From: Actinomycetota bacterium
GTDB lineage: Bacteria > Actinomycetota > Actinomycetes > Nanopelagicales > Nanopelagicaceae
NCBI GenBank assembly: GCA_009699825.1
Contig: WLNM01000025.1
Coordinates: forward strand, 1 to 10,548
DNA length: 10,548 nt
Reading direction: 5' to 3'
Each line of letters begins with the position of its first letter. The first letter of the stretch is position 1. The position numbers and the translations under genes are program-made. The notes beneath the pieces were generated by a model that worked only from the letters and a program-made list of their open reading frames with translations, ran no database searches and was not told the origin of the DNA. Positions 1-7,219 of the stretch are shown here, piece by piece.

Positions 1-467
1 AACGCCCATCGGATGGAACACCAGTTATTAACGTTGATCGCGGTGGAAAAATTACATGGCATGGACCCGGACAAATTGTCGGTTACCCAATTCTTAGACT
101 TTCTAAACCGACTGAATTAGTTGGCTTTGTACGCGAAATTGAAAGCGCACTCATCGACACATGTAATGAATTTGGATTACAGGTACAGCGAATCAAAGGT
201 CGTTCTGGTGTGTGGATCAAGGATGATGTTAATCCCCGCAAAATTGCGGCAATTGGGATCCGCGTCGCAAAAGGGACGACTATGCACGGTTTTGCTCTTA
301 ACGTAAATCCTAGTCTCGAAGCATTTTCTCAAATCATTCCATGTGGAATTTCAGATGCCGAAGTGACTTCAATGGCGCAAGAGTTAAATCGTGAGATTGC
401 TCCTGCAGAGGTATTGCCAATTTTAGAACGCAATCTCCTTTCAACGTTGGTTAAGGTGAGCGCATGA
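1..467 (+). CDS. lipB: Octanoyltransferase LipB (5' end outside window)
   Basis: LipB moves the octanoyl group from octanoyl-ACP to the lipoyl domains of 2-oxoacid dehydrogenases and the glycine-cleavage H protein, giving the substrate for LipA. The reading frame is open from base 3 and gives 154 residues; actinobacterial LipB is about 230, so roughly 70 N-terminal residues are missing because the window starts inside the gene. Family hallmarks are visible: RGGKITWHGPGQ (fragment residues 13–24), then GRSGVWI, then KIAAIGI with the expected catalytic Lys (codon 240–242), GTTMHGFALN, and IIPCGI with the catalytic Cys (codon 342–344). An internal in-frame ATG at 210 is not the start, because conserved sequence continues upstream of it. 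The TGA stop overlaps the lipA start as ATGA, so the two are probably translated in a coupled way. Identification is firm; activity is inferred from the intact catalytic residues. Confidence 0.96.
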   Translation, partial: RPSDGTPVINVDRGGKITWHGPGQIVGYPILRLSKPTELVGFVREIESALIDTCNEFGLQVQRIKGRSGVWIKDDVNPRKIAAIGIRVAKGTTMHGFALNVNPSLEAFSQIIPCGISDAEVTSMAQELNREIAPAEVLPILERNLLSTLVKVSA

Positions 468-1402
468 CAATCGCCCCTGAGGGTCGCAAGATGATTCGAA
501 TCGAAGCACGTAATGCTCTGACGCCAATTGAACGTAAACCCGAGTGGATTAAAACGCGTGCAAATATGGGACCTGAATACACACGTCTTCGATCTCTCGT
601 TAAATCCGAAGGTTTGCACACCGTGTGCCAGGAAGCGGCTTGTCCAAATATTTTTGAGTGTTGGGAAGATAAAGAAGCTACATTTTTAATTGGCGGAGAA
701 AAATGCACTCGTCGATGCGACTTTTGTAATATCGATACCGGCAAACCAGATCCAATAGATCTCGAGGAACCACGCAAAGTTGCTGAATCTGTAAAAACTA
801 TGGGCTTGAAATACGCAACAATTACTGGTGTCACCAGAGATGATCTCGAAGATGAAGGTGCATGGCTTTATGCAGAAACAATTCGCAAGGTGCATGAATT
901 AAATCCTGGATGCGGAGTGGAAATGCTCGCTCCAGATTTTCATGCAAATGCGGAGTTACTCAATCAAATCTTTGAAACCAAGCCAGAGGTTTTTGCCCAT
1001 AACTTAGAAACTGTGCCTCGCATCTTCAAAAGCATTAGACCAGCTTTTACCTATGAAAAATCACTGAAAGTGATCACCATGGCACGTGACTTCGGATTAA
1101 TAACAAAATCCAACTTAATTTTAGGTCTTGGAGAAACCCGCGAAGAGATTTCGCAAGCACTCGTAGATTTACGAAGTGCAGGCTGTGACCTCATCACAAT
1201 TACACAGTATTTACGTCCCACGAATCGCCATCATCCGGTCGAACGTTGGGTTAAACCAGAAGAGTTTGTTGAACTTGCGACAGAGGCAAAAGAGATTGGA
1301 TTCTTGGGTGTTATGAGTGGTCCCCTAGTTCGCTCCAGTTATCGTGCTGGCCGTCTATACAAAGAAGCAATGGCTGCAAAAACTGGTGCTTCGCGTGGCT
1401 GA
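464..1402 (+). CDS. lipA: Lipoyl synthase LipA, radical SAM
   Basis: LipA inserts two sulfur atoms into protein-bound octanoyl groups, completing lipoate on the target protein. The 312-residue product has everything expected. The auxiliary [4Fe-4S] cysteines are C55, C60 and C66 (CX4CX5C). The radical-SAM cluster motif is C81, C85 and C88 (CX3CX2C). The C-terminal RSSYRA at 290–295 contains the serine that ligates the auxiliary cluster in known LipA proteins. The ATG at 464 is preferred over Met10 because the N-terminal segment (EGRKMIRIEARN) resembles mycobacterial LipA N-termini, and because it forms an ATGA overlap with lipB. AAGGTGAG just upstream (453–460) can act as a Shine–Dalgarno. 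Lipoate synthesis is completed by lipB–lipA, as in many Actinobacteria. No defect is visible. Confidence 0.98.
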   Translation: MTIAPEGRKMIRIEARNALTPIERKPEWIKTRANMGPEYTRLRSLVKSEGLHTVCQEAACPNIFECWEDKEATFLIGGEKCTRRCDFCNIDTGKPDPIDLEEPRKVAESVKTMGLKYATITGVTRDDLEDEGAWLYAETIRKVHELNPGCGVEMLAPDFHANAELLNQIFETKPEVFAHNLETVPRIFKSIRPAFTYEKSLKVITMARDFGLITKSNLILGLGETREEISQALVDLRSAGCDLITITQYLRPTNRHHPVERWVKPEEFVELATEAKEIGFLGVMSGPLVRSSYRAGRLYKEAMAAKTGASRG

Positions 1403-2096
1403 TCTTGTTTATCCGCCTGTTGTAGTCGCAATTAAATCTTTTTGGAAATATCTAGACCTTCGATTCGCTTTTTCAGGAGTAGAAAATATTCCACAAGAAG
1501 GTGGCGCGATTCTTGCCATTAACCACATTGGATATTTAGATTTTGCAATCGTTGGAACAGCGGTACTTCCTAAAAATCGTTATGTGCGCTTCATGGCTAA
1601 GAAAGAGATATTCGATAATAAATTAGCGGGACCACTGATGCGCGGAATGCATCATATAAATGTTGATCGAGCAAATGGTTCTGCCTCTTTTGTCGCAGCG
1701 CTTCGCGCACTACGTAAAGGTGAAATTATTGGAATATTTCCTGAAGGAACAATTTCTACCAGCTTTGAAATCAAAGGTCTCAAATCTGGCGCAGTTCGTC
1801 TTGCAATGGCCGCCGGTGTCCCCGTAATTCCAACAGTTATTTGGGGCAGCCAGAGAGTTTGGACGAAGGGCGTTAAAAAGAATTTGTTAAGAAAAAGTGT
1901 TCCAATCACAGTTTCATTTAGTGAGCCACTTCATTTTGCGAAAGATTGCGATGCAGATGCTGGGGAAAACCAACTCCGCAATGTACTTCTCTCCAGCCTA
2001 AATAAAGTGCAGGAAGAGTATCCAGATAGCCATCAGGGCCAACGTTGGGCGCCAGTGCGTCTTGGCGGTACGGCCCCTGCCCCACTAAACTTATGA
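1395..2096 (+). CDS. plsC: PlsC-family 1-acylglycerol-3-phosphate acyltransferase
   Basis: Probable membrane-associated acyltransferase that adds the second acyl chain to lysophosphatidate in phospholipid synthesis. With the GTG at 1395 the product is 233 residues. The catalytic HX4D motif is H44…D49 (NHIGYLDF), followed by RFMAKKEIF, MHHINVDR, FPEGT at 115–119 and IPTVIWGSQRVW, which together are the ordered PLSC-domain blocks. The start is uncertain. GTG 1395 has GGTG at 1385–1388 as a modest ribosome site and overlaps lipA by 8 nt. GTG 1386 and ATG 1344 (59-nt overlap) are also in frame, but the extra residues do not look like the family. The exact acyl acceptor cannot be read from sequence; related actinobacterial enzymes may act on other lipids. 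It sits between lipA and the DUF4191 gene, which adjoin directly in the mycobacterial arrangement as I recall it. Confidence 0.9.
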   Translation: MADLVYPPVVVAIKSFWKYLDLRFAFSGVENIPQEGGAILAINHIGYLDFAIVGTAVLPKNRYVRFMAKKEIFDNKLAGPLMRGMHHINVDRANGSASFVAALRALRKGEIIGIFPEGTISTSFEIKGLKSGAVRLAMAAGVPVIPTVIWGSQRVWTKGVKKNLLRKSVPITVSFSEPLHFAKDCDADAGENQLRNVLLSSLNKVQEEYPDSHQGQRWAPVRLGGTAPAPLNL

Positions 2097-2773
2097 GTAT
2101 GTTCAAACGAAATAAGAATAAAGAAGCGAGCGTTAAGACTCCGCGCTTTCAGACTTTTAGAGATGCTTATTCAGTCACGAAGAGTGTTAAACCATGGATT
2201 GCCTTTGCGCTCATTGCAGTGTTCATCGTTGTATGGGCAATTGGTATTGGTATTGGCTTCGCCCTTAATCATCCAATTTATTTGGCTTTCGTTTCACTTC
2301 CTGTGGCACTACTTGCTGCAATGTTTTTCTTTACACGACAAGCATCTACCGCTGCTTACTCGTCAATTGAAGGTCAGATCGGCGCTGGTGCATCAGTTTT
2401 GATGGCAATTCGTAAAGGTTGGACAACTACTCCAGCAGTTGCGGTAGCACGTAATCAGGACATGGTTCATAGAAGTGTTGGTCGTGCCGGAATTGTTCTA
2501 GTCGGTGAAGGTTCTCAAGGCATCAAAGTAATGTTGATCGAAGAGCGTAGAAAAACTGAACGCTTTGCACCCGGCGTACCAATTACTGAAGTCATTGTTG
2601 GCGATTTGCAAGGACAAGTTTCTATCCGAAAGCTACAAAAACACCTGGCGAAACTTCCTAAAAAATTATCTGCGCATCAGATGCGAGAAGTACGTGCACG
2701 CTTAAAAGCCGTTGGTGGCATGTCAATGCCTATTCCAAAGGGTCCACTTCCAAAAGGTGTACGTATTCGCTAA
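2093..2773 (+). CDS. DUF4191 family membrane protein
   Basis: Unknown function. This is the actinobacterial DUF4191 protein that normally lies between lipA and glnA1. The 226-residue product has a short basic N-terminus, two adjacent membrane segments (about residues 37–59, PWIAFALIAVF…, and 63–84, HPIYLAFVSLPV…), then a soluble C-terminal domain of roughly 135 residues rich in Lys and Arg and ending in PKGPLPKGVRIR. The soluble part contains VGRAGIVLVGEG and RRKTERFAPGVPITEV, typical of the family. The ATG at 2093 overlaps the acyltransferase stop as ATGA; an ATG two codons later (2099) is equally possible. There is no clear Shine–Dalgarno, so translation probably depends on coupling. A longer reading from a TTG at 2045 would only add sequence antisense-like to the family and is rejected. 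The TAA stop lies in the first copy of a short tandem repeat. Confidence 0.9.
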   Translation: MSMFKRNKNKEASVKTPRFQTFRDAYSVTKSVKPWIAFALIAVFIVVWAIGIGIGFALNHPIYLAFVSLPVALLAAMFFFTRQASTAAYSSIEGQIGAGASVLMAIRKGWTTTPAVAVARNQDMVHRSVGRAGIVLVGEGSQGIKVMLIEERRKTERFAPGVPITEVIVGDLQGQVSIRKLQKHLAKLPKKLSAHQMREVRARLKAVGGMSMPIPKGPLPKGVRIR

Positions 2774-2788
2774 TCAGTATTCGCTAAT
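2763..2788. repeat. Short tandem repeat at a convergent gene junction
   Basis: GTATTCGCTAAT occurs at 2763–2774 and again, identical, at 2777–2788, a 14-nt period with a CA spacer. The first copy holds the TAA stop of the DUF4191 gene. The second copy, read on the other strand, holds the TAG stop and last codon of the RDD gene. It looks like a small slippage or duplication event at the 3' ends. Confidence 0.85.
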
Positions 2789-3158
2789 TGTTCAAAATAA
2801 TCTTTGTTTTACTTAGTCGTTCGTGAATTCCTCGTCCATTTTCATCGTAAGTAACTGCTGTAATCACAATAACCATGAGCAAACTGCGTATAAGAGCCTG
2901 AAGAATTGTTGGTCGGCCTCCATTGTAGAAATTTACAATTTTCATTCTAAAAATCCTGTGCCCAGCAGATGCGCCTTGTAACGCAATTAATAGAAAATAC
3001 TCAATAAAAAAAATGATCAGCGCTGGAACGCCGGCATGAGCAGTGCGTTCCAAGAAGGTTCCAGAACCGCTAAAAAACACAATTGCAATGAGATAGCTCG
3101 CTAACCAATCCAGGGTGATGGCGGCCATACGTCTGGCCAAACTAACGTCTCCGTGCAT
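2784..3158 (-). CDS. Small RDD-family membrane protein
   Basis: Function unknown; RDD proteins are small polytopic inner-membrane proteins, some proposed to take part in transport. The 124-residue product starts MHGDVSLARRMAAITLDW, which contains the conserved Arg of the family followed by the Asp in the first membrane segment. Three hydrophobic segments follow at about residues 15–33, 42–62 and 86–102. The conserved AGHRIFRMKIV loop after the second is the middle part of the RDD domain. A homologue sits beside glnA1 in mycobacteria in the same relative place, which supports the call. It is convergent with the DUF4191 gene, with only 10 nt between stop codons and no hairpin terminator. There is no Shine–Dalgarno; a TAGGCT hexamer six nt before the ATG suggests a leaderless transcript. 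Confidence 0.88.
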   Translation of the reverse strand: MHGDVSLARRMAAITLDWLASYLIAIVFFSGSGTFLERTAHAGVPALIIFFIEYFLLIALQGASAGHRIFRMKIVNFYNGGRPTILQALIRSLLMVIVITAVTYDENGRGIHERLSKTKIILNN

Positions 3159-3192
3159 GCCATAAGCCTAACCTGAGCCTTGAGGCCTGCAA
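3159..3192 (-). promoter_or_regulatory. Candidate leaderless promoter of the RDD gene
   Basis: On the minus strand, TTGCAG (3192–3187) is followed after 16 nt by TAGGCT (3170–3165), then six nt (TATGGC) and the ATG at 3158. TANNNT placed this close to the start, with no purine-rich ribosome site, fits actinobacterial leaderless promoters. The -35 match is weak, so this is inference. Confidence 0.4.
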
Positions 3193-3195
3193 TTC

Positions 3196-3211
3196 GTAAC
3201 ATGGACGTAAC
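3196..3211 (+). promoter_or_regulatory. Candidate GlnR-type operator upstream of glnA
   Basis: GTAAC (3196–3200), six nt, then GTAAC (3207–3211) matches the a/b half-site pattern described for actinobacterial GlnR (GTnAC-n6-GnAAC). A weaker GTTAT follows with the same 11-nt period at 3218–3222, and another GTAAC at 3243–3247. It lies about 100 nt before the glnA ATG. If TAACCT at 3244–3249 is the -10, the box is centred near -52, a usual activator position. GlnR itself is not in the window, so the regulator is an inference. Confidence 0.45.
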
Positions 3212-3311
3212 ACGTGGGTTATGCCTTTTTCACCTTTAACTCGTAACCTTTGCTCAAGCGCCCTCGACGAAGCGGTGCGCAATGTTGCGATTAACTTCAA
3301 CTGGGAGAAAA

Positions 3312-4742
3312 ATGTTTAAGAACTCTGCAGAAATTTTTGCATTTATTAAAAAGGAAGACGTCAAATTAATCGACGTTCGCTTTATTGACCTTCCTGGAAT
3401 TCAACACCACTTCAATGTGCCAGTTGAATCTTTCGATGAAGCAGTCTTTACAGAAGGACTCATGTTTGATGGTTCTTCGATTCGAGGCTTCCAAGCAATT
3501 CATGAGTCAGATATGAAATTGTTACCAGTTCCTGGTTCCGCATTCGTTGACCCATTTCGCAAAGAGAAAACACTCGTTATTTTATTTAGCGTTCACAATC
3601 CAGTTGATAACTCACCGTATAGTCGCGATCCTCGCGGTGTAGTTGGTAAAGCCGTTGAGTACCTTCAATCAACAGGAATCGCAGATACTGCTTTCTTCGC
3701 GCCAGAAGCTGAGTTCTATGTCTTTGATGCAATTCGATTTAAGACAGACATGCACGAGTCCTACCACCACATTGATTCCTACGAAGGTGCATGGAACACA
3801 GGCGCTGAATATGACGCCGATGGAACTCCTAACCGCGGTTATCGCACACGGATCAAGGGTGGTTACTTCCCAGTTTCTCCAACAGATCAGTTTGCAGATC
3901 TCCGTGATGAAATGGTCATGAATCTTGGCAAAGTTGGTTTACTAGTTGAACGCGCACACCACGAAGTTGGTACTGCGGGTCAAATGGAAATTAACTATCG
4001 CTTCAGTGACATTCTCAATGCCGGCGATGATGTAATGAAATTTAAGTACATCATTAAGAACACTGCGTGGGAAAATGGCAAGACTGCAACATTTATGCCA
4101 AAACCACTCTATGGTGATAATGGTTCGGGTATGCACGTGCACCAATCTCTTTGGAAAGATGGCAAGCCACTGTTTTTCGGTGAGGGATACGGCGATCTAT
4201 CTGACATGGCACGTTGGTATGTTGGTGGATTGCTCAAGCACGCACCTTCACTGCTTGCATTCACAAACCCAACAGTAAATTCATATCACCGCTTAGTTCC
4301 TGGTTATGAAGCACCAGTAAACCTTGTTTACTCAGCGCGTAACCGTTCGGCATGTATTCGTATTCCAATTACTGGTTCGAATCCAAAGGCAAAGCGAATC
4401 GAATTCCGTTGCCCGGATCCATCATCAAATCCATATCTAGCATTTGCTGCAATGCTTATGGCCGGACTAGATGGAATTCAAAACAAAATCGAACCACCAT
4501 TGCCAGTTGATAAAGATCTTTACGAACTAGAAGGTGCAGAAGCTGCTGCAATTCCACAAGTACCAGGTTCTCTTGAAGCGGTACTTAATAACCTTGAAGC
4601 AGATCACGACTTCCTTCTCAAGGGCGGCGTCTTTACAAAAGACCTGATTGATACATGGATTGCGTTTAAGCGAACACAAGAAGTTGATTATGTGCGCTTA
4701 CGTCCACACCCAGCGGAGTTCGAGCTTTACTACGATCTCTAA
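3312..4742 (+). CDS. glnA: Glutamine synthetase type I (GS-I beta, GlnA1-like)
   Basis: Makes glutamine from glutamate, ammonia and ATP in the cytoplasm as a dodecamer; this is the main ammonium-assimilation enzyme. The 476-residue product is full length. Visible blocks are FDGSSIRGF near the N-terminus, the APEAEFYVFD active-site Glu strand, KGGYFPVSPTDQ, HHEVGTAGQMEINY, NGSGMHVHQS at 270–279, and the C-terminal LRPHPAEFELYYD. The adenylylation tyrosine is present (Tyr404 in DKDLYEL), so it is of the GlnE-controlled class, but the residues after it are EGAE rather than the common PPEE. The ATG at 3312 has GGGAG four nt upstream (3303–3307) and matches family N-termini; an in-frame TTG at 3282 would add ten unmatched residues. 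It stands alone, with a leader carrying a GlnR-like box and a strong terminator after it. Confidence 0.98.
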   Translation: MFKNSAEIFAFIKKEDVKLIDVRFIDLPGIQHHFNVPVESFDEAVFTEGLMFDGSSIRGFQAIHESDMKLLPVPGSAFVDPFRKEKTLVILFSVHNPVDNSPYSRDPRGVVGKAVEYLQSTGIADTAFFAPEAEFYVFDAIRFKTDMHESYHHIDSYEGAWNTGAEYDADGTPNRGYRTRIKGGYFPVSPTDQFADLRDEMVMNLGKVGLLVERAHHEVGTAGQMEINYRFSDILNAGDDVMKFKYIIKNTAWENGKTATFMPKPLYGDNGSGMHVHQSLWKDGKPLFFGEGYGDLSDMARWYVGGLLKHAPSLLAFTNPTVNSYHRLVPGYEAPVNLVYSARNRSACIRIPITGSNPKAKRIEFRCPDPSSNPYLAFAAMLMAGLDGIQNKIEPPLPVDKDLYELEGAEAAAIPQVPGSLEAVLNNLEADHDFLLKGGVFTKDLIDTWIAFKRTQEVDYVRLRPHPAEFELYYDL

Positions 4743-4756
4743 AATTTCAAATACAA

Positions 4757-4788
4757 CAAAACCCCGCCGCTTCCGTGGCGGGGTTTTG
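4757..4788 (+). terminator. Strong intrinsic terminator of glnA
   Basis: A 14-bp stem pairs 4757–4770 (CAAAACCCCGCCGC) with 4775–4788 around a TTCC loop, with one G·T pair. Four T residues form the end of the right arm and A residues the left arm, so it could work in both directions. It starts 15 nt after the glnA stop and ends 14 nt before the nhaA ATG. Confidence 0.93.
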
Positions 4789-4789
4789 C

Positions 4790-4802
4790 TATTGTTCATA
4801 AC
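4790..4802 (+). promoter_or_regulatory. Candidate leaderless promoter of nhaA
   Basis: TATTGT at 4790–4795 lies seven nt before the nhaA ATG at 4803, and there is no Shine–Dalgarno. Any -35 would fall inside the preceding terminator hairpin (about 4767–4772, not a good match). An alternative is read-through from glnA. Inference only. Confidence 0.38.
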
Positions 4803-5801
4803 ATGAGTCGCCTTGGTGCTTTCTTATCTAAATTTGTGAAAACAGAGAGTTCCAGCGGAGTAGCTCTTGTAATTGCATGCGCCATAGCACTTATTTTTGC
4901 GAATTCCCCTTTTAGTCAATCCTACGAATCAATATTTTCGCCATTTCATGACTTCATTAACGAAGGTTTAATGGCGATTTTTTTCTTTCTGGTTGGTCTG
5001 GAAATTAAGAGAGAGTTCACCGAAGGCGAGTTCAAGAATCCAAAGAACGCAGCTCTTCCTGTTTTCGCCGCTATCGGCGGAATGGCATTACCCGCACTTA
5101 TCTTTGCAATTGTTAATTCTGGGGAAAGTGCCGCAAGCGCATGGGCTATTGCAATGCCCACAGATATTGCTCTTGCCTTGGGCGCGCTAGCCTTACTTGG
5201 ATCACGAATTGATTCATCATTAAAAATATTCTTACTAACACTTGCCATTGCAGATGACCTATTTTCAATCATCATCCTTGGCATTTTTTACTCATCTGGC
5301 ATAAGTGCCATCAAAATTGTTTCCACAATCGGGGCTGTCGCACTAGCTCTGGCTTTGCCAAGCGGGAAAAAGATAACAACTACCAGAGTAATTAACTGGA
5401 TACATCCCTATAGCGCTTTCTTAATTATTCCACTTTTTGCACTGGCAAATATTGGAGTGCGAATAGATTTCTCAACCCTTGGACAAACCATCTCCTCGCC
5501 AATATCTACAGGCTTAATATTTGGACGTGTCATCGGAAAAATACTTGGAATTACTCTTTTTGCTTGGTTAGCAATTCAATTAAAATTTGCCGTAAAACCT
5601 ACTTCATTAACCTATAAAGAAATTGCCGGAGCTGGGGCTCTTGCGGGTATGGGACTTACTGTTTCACTCTTTATCGCCGATCTGGCATTAAATACCGCAA
5701 CTGATTTAGCACAAGTAAAGGTTGGATTAATTAGTGCCGCAATTCTCTCTGCTCTTCTTGGCATCTCGATTCTGCAAAAATTCTCTCTTAAAAACGACTA
5801 A
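4803..5801 (+). CDS. nhaA: Na+/H+ antiporter NhaA
   Basis: Inner-membrane antiporter that exports Na+ in exchange for H+, for pH and sodium homeostasis. The 332-residue product has the family signatures in order: FFFLVGLEIKREF (60–72), PTDIALALGALALLG with D121 (equivalent to E. coli D133), IADDLFS with the ion-binding pair D151 and D152 (D163/D164), GKILGITLFAWLA with K246 (K300), and GMGLTVSLFIADLAL. All ion-pathway residues known from E. coli NhaA are therefore present. It is shorter than the E. coli protein (388), with reduced loops and C-terminus, but shows no sign of truncation inside the core. It starts just after the glnA terminator without a ribosome site. Its TAA stop shares four bases with the TAG stop of the convergent permease gene. 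Confidence 0.96.
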   Translation: MSRLGAFLSKFVKTESSSGVALVIACAIALIFANSPFSQSYESIFSPFHDFINEGLMAIFFFLVGLEIKREFTEGEFKNPKNAALPVFAAIGGMALPALIFAIVNSGESAASAWAIAMPTDIALALGALALLGSRIDSSLKIFLLTLAIADDLFSIIILGIFYSSGISAIKIVSTIGAVALALALPSGKKITTTRVINWIHPYSAFLIIPLFALANIGVRIDFSTLGQTISSPISTGLIFGRVIGKILGITLFAWLAIQLKFAVKPTSLTYKEIAGAGALAGMGLTVSLFIADLALNTATDLAQVKVGLISAAILSALLGISILQKFSLKND

Positions 5802-7219
5802 TTTTCCTGTTTACTGATTTGATTTCTTCCAAAGATAAGGCGACCAATTACGCCAACGAGCATCGCAAGCATTACACCTACATTGGCATAGGCCCATGCA
5901 CCATCTTTGCCACCAAGGACTCCTAAGAAATAACCCTGCCAGTTCAGCCACGATGCAAAGGTATTGGTGACAAAACCCCAGCCAATGATTGTTCCAATTA
6001 CAACAATATAGATTGAACTCCAATTCACTGAACCGTATCTACCCACTGGGTTAAACAAATCTTCTTCGCTATAACTCTTCTTGCGCATCAGGACATCTGT
6101 CACAAATACTGCGCTCCACGCTGCAACCGGAACACCTAATGTAATTAGAAAACCTTGGAAAGGCACAAAAAAGTTATCAGCAATCCAAACGATATAGATC
6201 ACGCCAATTAACATCACAACACCATCGATAGATGCCGCAATATGGCGCTTAACGGGAACTCCAAGGCTAACAAGTGTTAATCCTGAGGAATAAAGATCAA
6301 GAATTGCACCACCAACTAAACCTAATATTGCAACAAGTGAGAAAATGATTAAGTACCACGTAGGCAGCAGTGTTGTCAGCGCACCGATTGGATCCATCGC
6401 AATTGCAGCGGATAAATCTGTGTCACTAGCAGATAGTGCTGCCCCGTAAATTACTAAGACAATTGGAACGATTGACGCTCCTAAAATAGTCCACCCGACT
6501 ACTGATGAACTCTTTACCGTTCGTGGCAAGTAACGAGAATAATCTGCAGCAGCATTTACCCACCCGAGACCAATTCCTGTTATTCCAAAAATTAAAGCAC
6601 CTACAAAACCTTGGATAGATCCATTAGGAATTGTGAATACCGCGCTCCATGTAACTGAATCTAACGTAAGTGCAATGTAACCAAGTGTCAAAACTATTGT
6701 GACTAAGGTCAGATACTTTTGAATTCTCATAATCACTTTAAATCCAAGAACACCACCTATGAGTGTGAGCGAAACCGCCACGATGAATCCAAAAATCATC
6801 GCAATATTGCGATCCACATTGCCTACGCGTTCAAAAACGGTTCCAGTTGCTAAAGTCGCCAGTGATACTAAAACGGTTTCCCATCCAACAAAAACCAAAT
6901 ATGAAAGAAATCCAGGCAAAACATTTCCCTTAACCCCAAATGCGGCACGGGAAAGAATCATGGTTGTTGCGTTTGATTTTTTCCCTGCCAGAGAGCTGAA
7001 CCCAACAACTAAAAATGAAAGAACTGTTCCCGCGATTGCCGCAAAAGTTGCTTGCCAAAATGAGATACCGAAGCCTAGAAAAAACGAACCATATGAAAGA
7101 GCCAGCAACGAAACATTTGCCCCACACCATGGCCAAAACAAATCTCGTGCTCGTCCGTGACGTTCATTTTCTGCAATGACGTTAGTGGAGTTGATTTCAT
7201 ATGCTGGCATTTTTTGCAT
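5798..7219 (-). CDS. NCS1-family permease (nucleobase/allantoin/hydantoin type)
   Basis: Secondary transporter of the cytosine/purine, uracil, thiamine and allantoin permease family (Transp_cyt_pur), usually with H+ or Na+ symport; the substrate cannot be read from sequence. The N-terminus has the hallmark ERHGRARDLFWPW followed by CGANVSLLALSYG in the first membrane helix. AADYSRYLPR (about 224–233) after the sixth helix is also characteristic. About twelve hydrophobic segments are visible, and the length of 473 is normal for bacterial members. The start is uncertain: the ATG at 7219 has GGAAAG four nt upstream, while ATG 7231 has no ribosome site and ATG 7210 has a possible GGAA. All three overlap the end of the SulP gene (by 35, 23 or 14 nt), so translation is probably coupled. 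It is the last gene of the minus-strand run and its stop overlaps that of nhaA. Confidence 0.9.
   Translation of the reverse strand: MQKMPAYEINSTNVIAENERHGRARDLFWPWCGANVSLLALSYGSFFLGFGISFWQATFAAIAGTVLSFLVVGFSSLAGKKSNATTMILSRAAFGVKGNVLPGFLSYLVFVGWETVLVSLATLATGTVFERVGNVDRNIAMIFGFIVAVSLTLIGGVLGFKVIMRIQKYLTLVTIVLTLGYIALTLDSVTWSAVFTIPNGSIQGFVGALIFGITGIGLGWVNAAADYSRYLPRTVKSSSVVGWTILGASIVPIVLVIYGAALSASDTDLSAAIAMDPIGALTTLLPTWYLIIFSLVAILGLVGGAILDLYSSGLTLVSLGVPVKRHIAASIDGVVMLIGVIYIVWIADNFFVPFQGFLITLGVPVAAWSAVFVTDVLMRKKSYSEEDLFNPVGRYGSVNWSSIYIVVIGTIIGWGFVTNTFASWLNWQGYFLGVLGGKDGAWAYANVGVMLAMLVGVIGRLIFGRNQISKQEN

Noticed and set aside
451..834. 127-residue minus-strand open frame across lipA
   Set aside because: It lies opposite the conserved cysteine motifs of lipA and shows no domain, ribosome site or neighbour that would support it.
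3282..3311. Upstream TTG start for glnA adding ten residues
   Set aside because: The added residues are not seen in family N-termini, whereas ATG 3312 has GGGAG at a suitable distance.
6759..7160. 133-residue plus-strand open frame inside the NCS1 gene
   Set aside because: It is antisense to the conserved N-terminal part of a well-recognised permease, has a low-complexity charged composition, and matches no family I know; a shadow frame.
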